DNA of 5,543 bases from an uncultured Bacteroidota bacterium (GTDB lineage Bacteria; Bacteroidota; Bacteroidia; Chitinophagales; Chitinophagaceae). The stretch is taken from assembly GCA_903835145.1 (NCBI GenBank), contig CAILMA010000717.1, positions 1 to 5,543 of the forward strand, read 5' to 3'. Positions 5,345-5,543 of the stretch are shown piece by piece. Each line of letters starts with the position of its first letter. The stretch's first letter is position 1. The notes under the pieces were generated by a model. The model had not been told where the DNA came from, searched no databases, and saw only the letters and a list, made by a program, of their open reading frames with translations. The translations under genes and the position numbers were made by a program.

Positions 5345-5543
5345 ATGAGAAAGGAAAAGGAAATATCGATTGTGATACGCGAGCAGTGCATGGAAGATTG
5401 GCAGGGTATGCAGCCCAATGGTGAGGGGAAGTTTTGCGCCTCCTGCCAAAAGCAGGTCACCGATTTCACCTCTATGACCGATACACAAATACTCGCGTTT
5501 TTAAGTAAATCGGGTAATACAACTTCCTGCGGCCGGTTTAGCA
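5345..5543 (+). CDS. Protein with Bacteroidota N-terminal Cys4-type domain (3' end outside window)
   Basis: The frame starts at ATG 5345, 2 bp after the TonB_C gene's stop, and stays open to the right edge, giving 66 residues. There is no signal peptide. Four cysteines are arranged as C15-x3-W19-x2-M-x-P, then GEGKFCASC (C31, C34), QKQVTDFTSMTD (35-46) and SCGRFS (C62). This matches a domain I recognise from many Bacteroidota proteins (C-x-W-x-x-M-x-P-x-x-x-G-R-F-C-x-x-C-x-K-x-V-x-DF-x-x-M-x-D … CGRF). It probably faces the cytoplasm and probably binds a metal through the four Cys. In other members, as I recall, it is followed by a membrane helix and by carboxypeptidase-regulatory-like or TonB_C domains; that part is not visible here. 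Spacing suggests translational coupling with the upstream gene. Confidence 0.8.
   Translation, partial: MRKEKEISIVIREQCMEDWQGMQPNGEGKFCASCQKQVTDFTSMTDTQILAFLSKSGNTTSCGRFS

Noticed and set aside
5093..5488. Minus-strand open frame across the TonB_C gene and its downstream neighbour
   Set aside because: It covers the ends of two well-supported plus-strand genes and shows no motif of its own.

Overview
The window looks like an ordinary chromosomal stretch from a Bacteroidota genome, most likely near Chitinophagaceae. This rests on four things: the wording of the ClpX C-terminal half, a secreted TonB_C-domain protein with FPGG/GRVVVKF/MPQWKP motifs, a Bacteroidota-type N-terminal Cys domain with GKFCxxC and CGRF, and several starts that lack a Shine-Dalgarno but carry a TAnnTTTG-type -7 box. 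The species assignment is inference; no rRNA or tRNA is present to anchor it.

Layout. Bases 1-711 encode the C-terminal part of ClpX, which runs in from the left edge and is closed by a strong intrinsic terminator at 732-768. A small outer-membrane beta-barrel protein follows (881-1504) with its own terminator at 1528-1555. Next is a secreted DUF1311/LprI-like protein (1711-2136) behind a clear TAnnTTTG box. The gap from 2137 to 2350 holds what appears to be a frameshifted scrap of a TonB_C domain and the promoter of the next gene. Bases 2351-3334 encode a WbpP/TviC-type UDP-N-acetylglucosamine 4-epimerase. It converges, with only 6 bp between stop codons, on an unrecognised lipoprotein gene on the minus strand (3341-4243). 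Divergent from the lipoprotein is a DUF1801 protein with a GTG start (4371-4748). The right end is a tightly spaced pair: a secreted TonB_C protein (4896-5342) and, 2 bp later, the start of a Cys-rich-domain protein that runs off the window (5345-5543).

How the genes relate. Most units look monocistronic, each with its own promoter or terminator, and several products are bound for the envelope: the barrel, the DUF1311 protein, the lipoprotein and the TonB_C protein. The epimerase makes a sugar nucleotide for surface glycans, but no glycosyltransferase or export gene lies beside it here. Only the last two genes form a convincing operon.

No phage, transposase, CRISPR, toxin-antitoxin or defence system is visible, and I do not see a clear new biological system. 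The points most worth a second look are the TonB_C relic at about 2139-2230 and the TonB_C/Cys-domain gene pair at the right edge.
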